Source of the DNA: Streptomyces sp. WM6378
GTDB lineage: Bacteria; Actinomycetota; Actinomycetes; Streptomycetales; Streptomycetaceae
DNA: 36,466 nt
NCBI RefSeq assembly: GCF_001279695.1
Contig: NZ_LGDD01000338.1
Span: 1 to 36,466 of the forward strand
Direction of reading: 5' to 3'
Part shown: one piece after another, positions 36,252-36,466 of the stretch
How the letters are laid out: every line of letters begins with the position of its first letter
Position numbering within the stretch: the stretch's first letter is position 1
Program-made: the position numbers and the translations under genes
The notes under the pieces: model-generated
Seen by the model: only the letters and a program-made list of their open reading frames with translations
Told to the model about the DNA's origin: nothing
Databases searched by the model: none

Positions 36252-36281
36252 CGCGGCTCCCCTCCACTGGTCTCCGTGGAA

Positions 36282-36391
36282 GGTGTGGAATTACCACCGC
36301 CGGCCGGGGAACCAGACCCCGTCCATGGTGTCGCCAGCCTCCTGCGGGATCCATGCTCGTAGTGCACGGGCTACGCACCGTAATCCACACC
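36282..36391. promoter_or_regulatory. Facing GTAAT(T)CCACACC motifs in divergent promoter region
   Basis: The minus strand at 36282-36294 reads GTAATTCCACACC, and the plus strand at 36380-36391 reads GTAATCCACACC. One copy thus faces the deleted regulator and the other the partial gene at 36441, which suggests one factor controls both promoters. Confidence 0.4.
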
Positions 36392-36440
36392 ACACCTCCA
36401 GGTCCGGGAAACAGCTCACCGTCAGCAGAAGGAGACCGCC

Positions 36441-36466
36441 ATGCCCTCCCACCACCCCTCCACCAC
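36441..36466 (+). CDS. Start of a further gene (partial)
   Basis: ATG 36441 follows AAGGAG at ideal spacing; only MPSHHPST is visible before the window ends. It is divergent from the Scr1-type regulator. No function can be assigned. Confidence 0.5.

Overview
The window is high-GC actinobacterial DNA, almost certainly a Streptomyces chromosome. Supporting signs are the strong third-position G/C bias, GTG starts, ATGA/GTGA overlaps, leaderless-looking promoters, an F420-type oxidoreductase, a CatR-type Fur regulator beside katG, a SepF-like division protein, a DUF397/Scr1 pair and a Pgl (BREX type 2) phage-resistance locus.

Left part (1-11.2 kb): ordinary chromosomal genes. On the minus strand are a partial homocysteine S-methyltransferase and an LLM-class F420 oxidoreductase, a DUF6099-like protein, a coupled MazG-like NTP pyrophosphohydrolase and AAA ATPase, and a SepF-like protein. 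Then comes a divergent peroxide-defence pair (Fur-family repressor / catalase-peroxidase) with a long unexplained leader. A secreted M14 zinc carboxypeptidase and a probably leaderless XRE-cupin regulator plus methyltransferase pair follow.

Middle (11.5-16.5 kb): a compact, translationally coupled operon that looks like a small biosynthetic cluster. It encodes a 5-aminolevulinate synthase homologue, a GNAT acetyltransferase, a Gfo/Idh/MocA oxidoreductase and an MFS exporter, followed by its own LysR gene. A LysR-type box sits at about -63 from a predicted promoter. I do not recognise the product.

Junction (16.5-19.3 kb): decayed DNA. It holds a frameshifted LysR remnant, a piece resembling DUF6177, one or two hypothetical genes with a broken junction, the tail of an IS3-type transposase, the last 25 codons of a TrmA/RlmD-like RNA methyltransferase, and an array of four phased AGCGTCA repeats. 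It looks like the edge of an accessory island.

Right part (19.3-36.5 kb): a defence-type island. It contains a SWIM zinc-finger protein, a beta-family protein and two convergent paralogous proteins that join a PD-(D/E)XK-like N-terminus to a DUF2075 helicase. A 42-residue membrane peptide lies between the two paralogues, and pglW and pglX follow. The two nuclease-helicase genes share a leader in which a conserved hairpin pairs CCCCCA with the TGGGGG ribosome-binding site; this is the most unusual signal I found. pglX carries a lower-GC central block, consistent with exchange of its target-recognition region. pglY and pglZ are not in the window. The right end holds DUF397, an internally deleted Scr1-type regulator and the first codons of a further gene.
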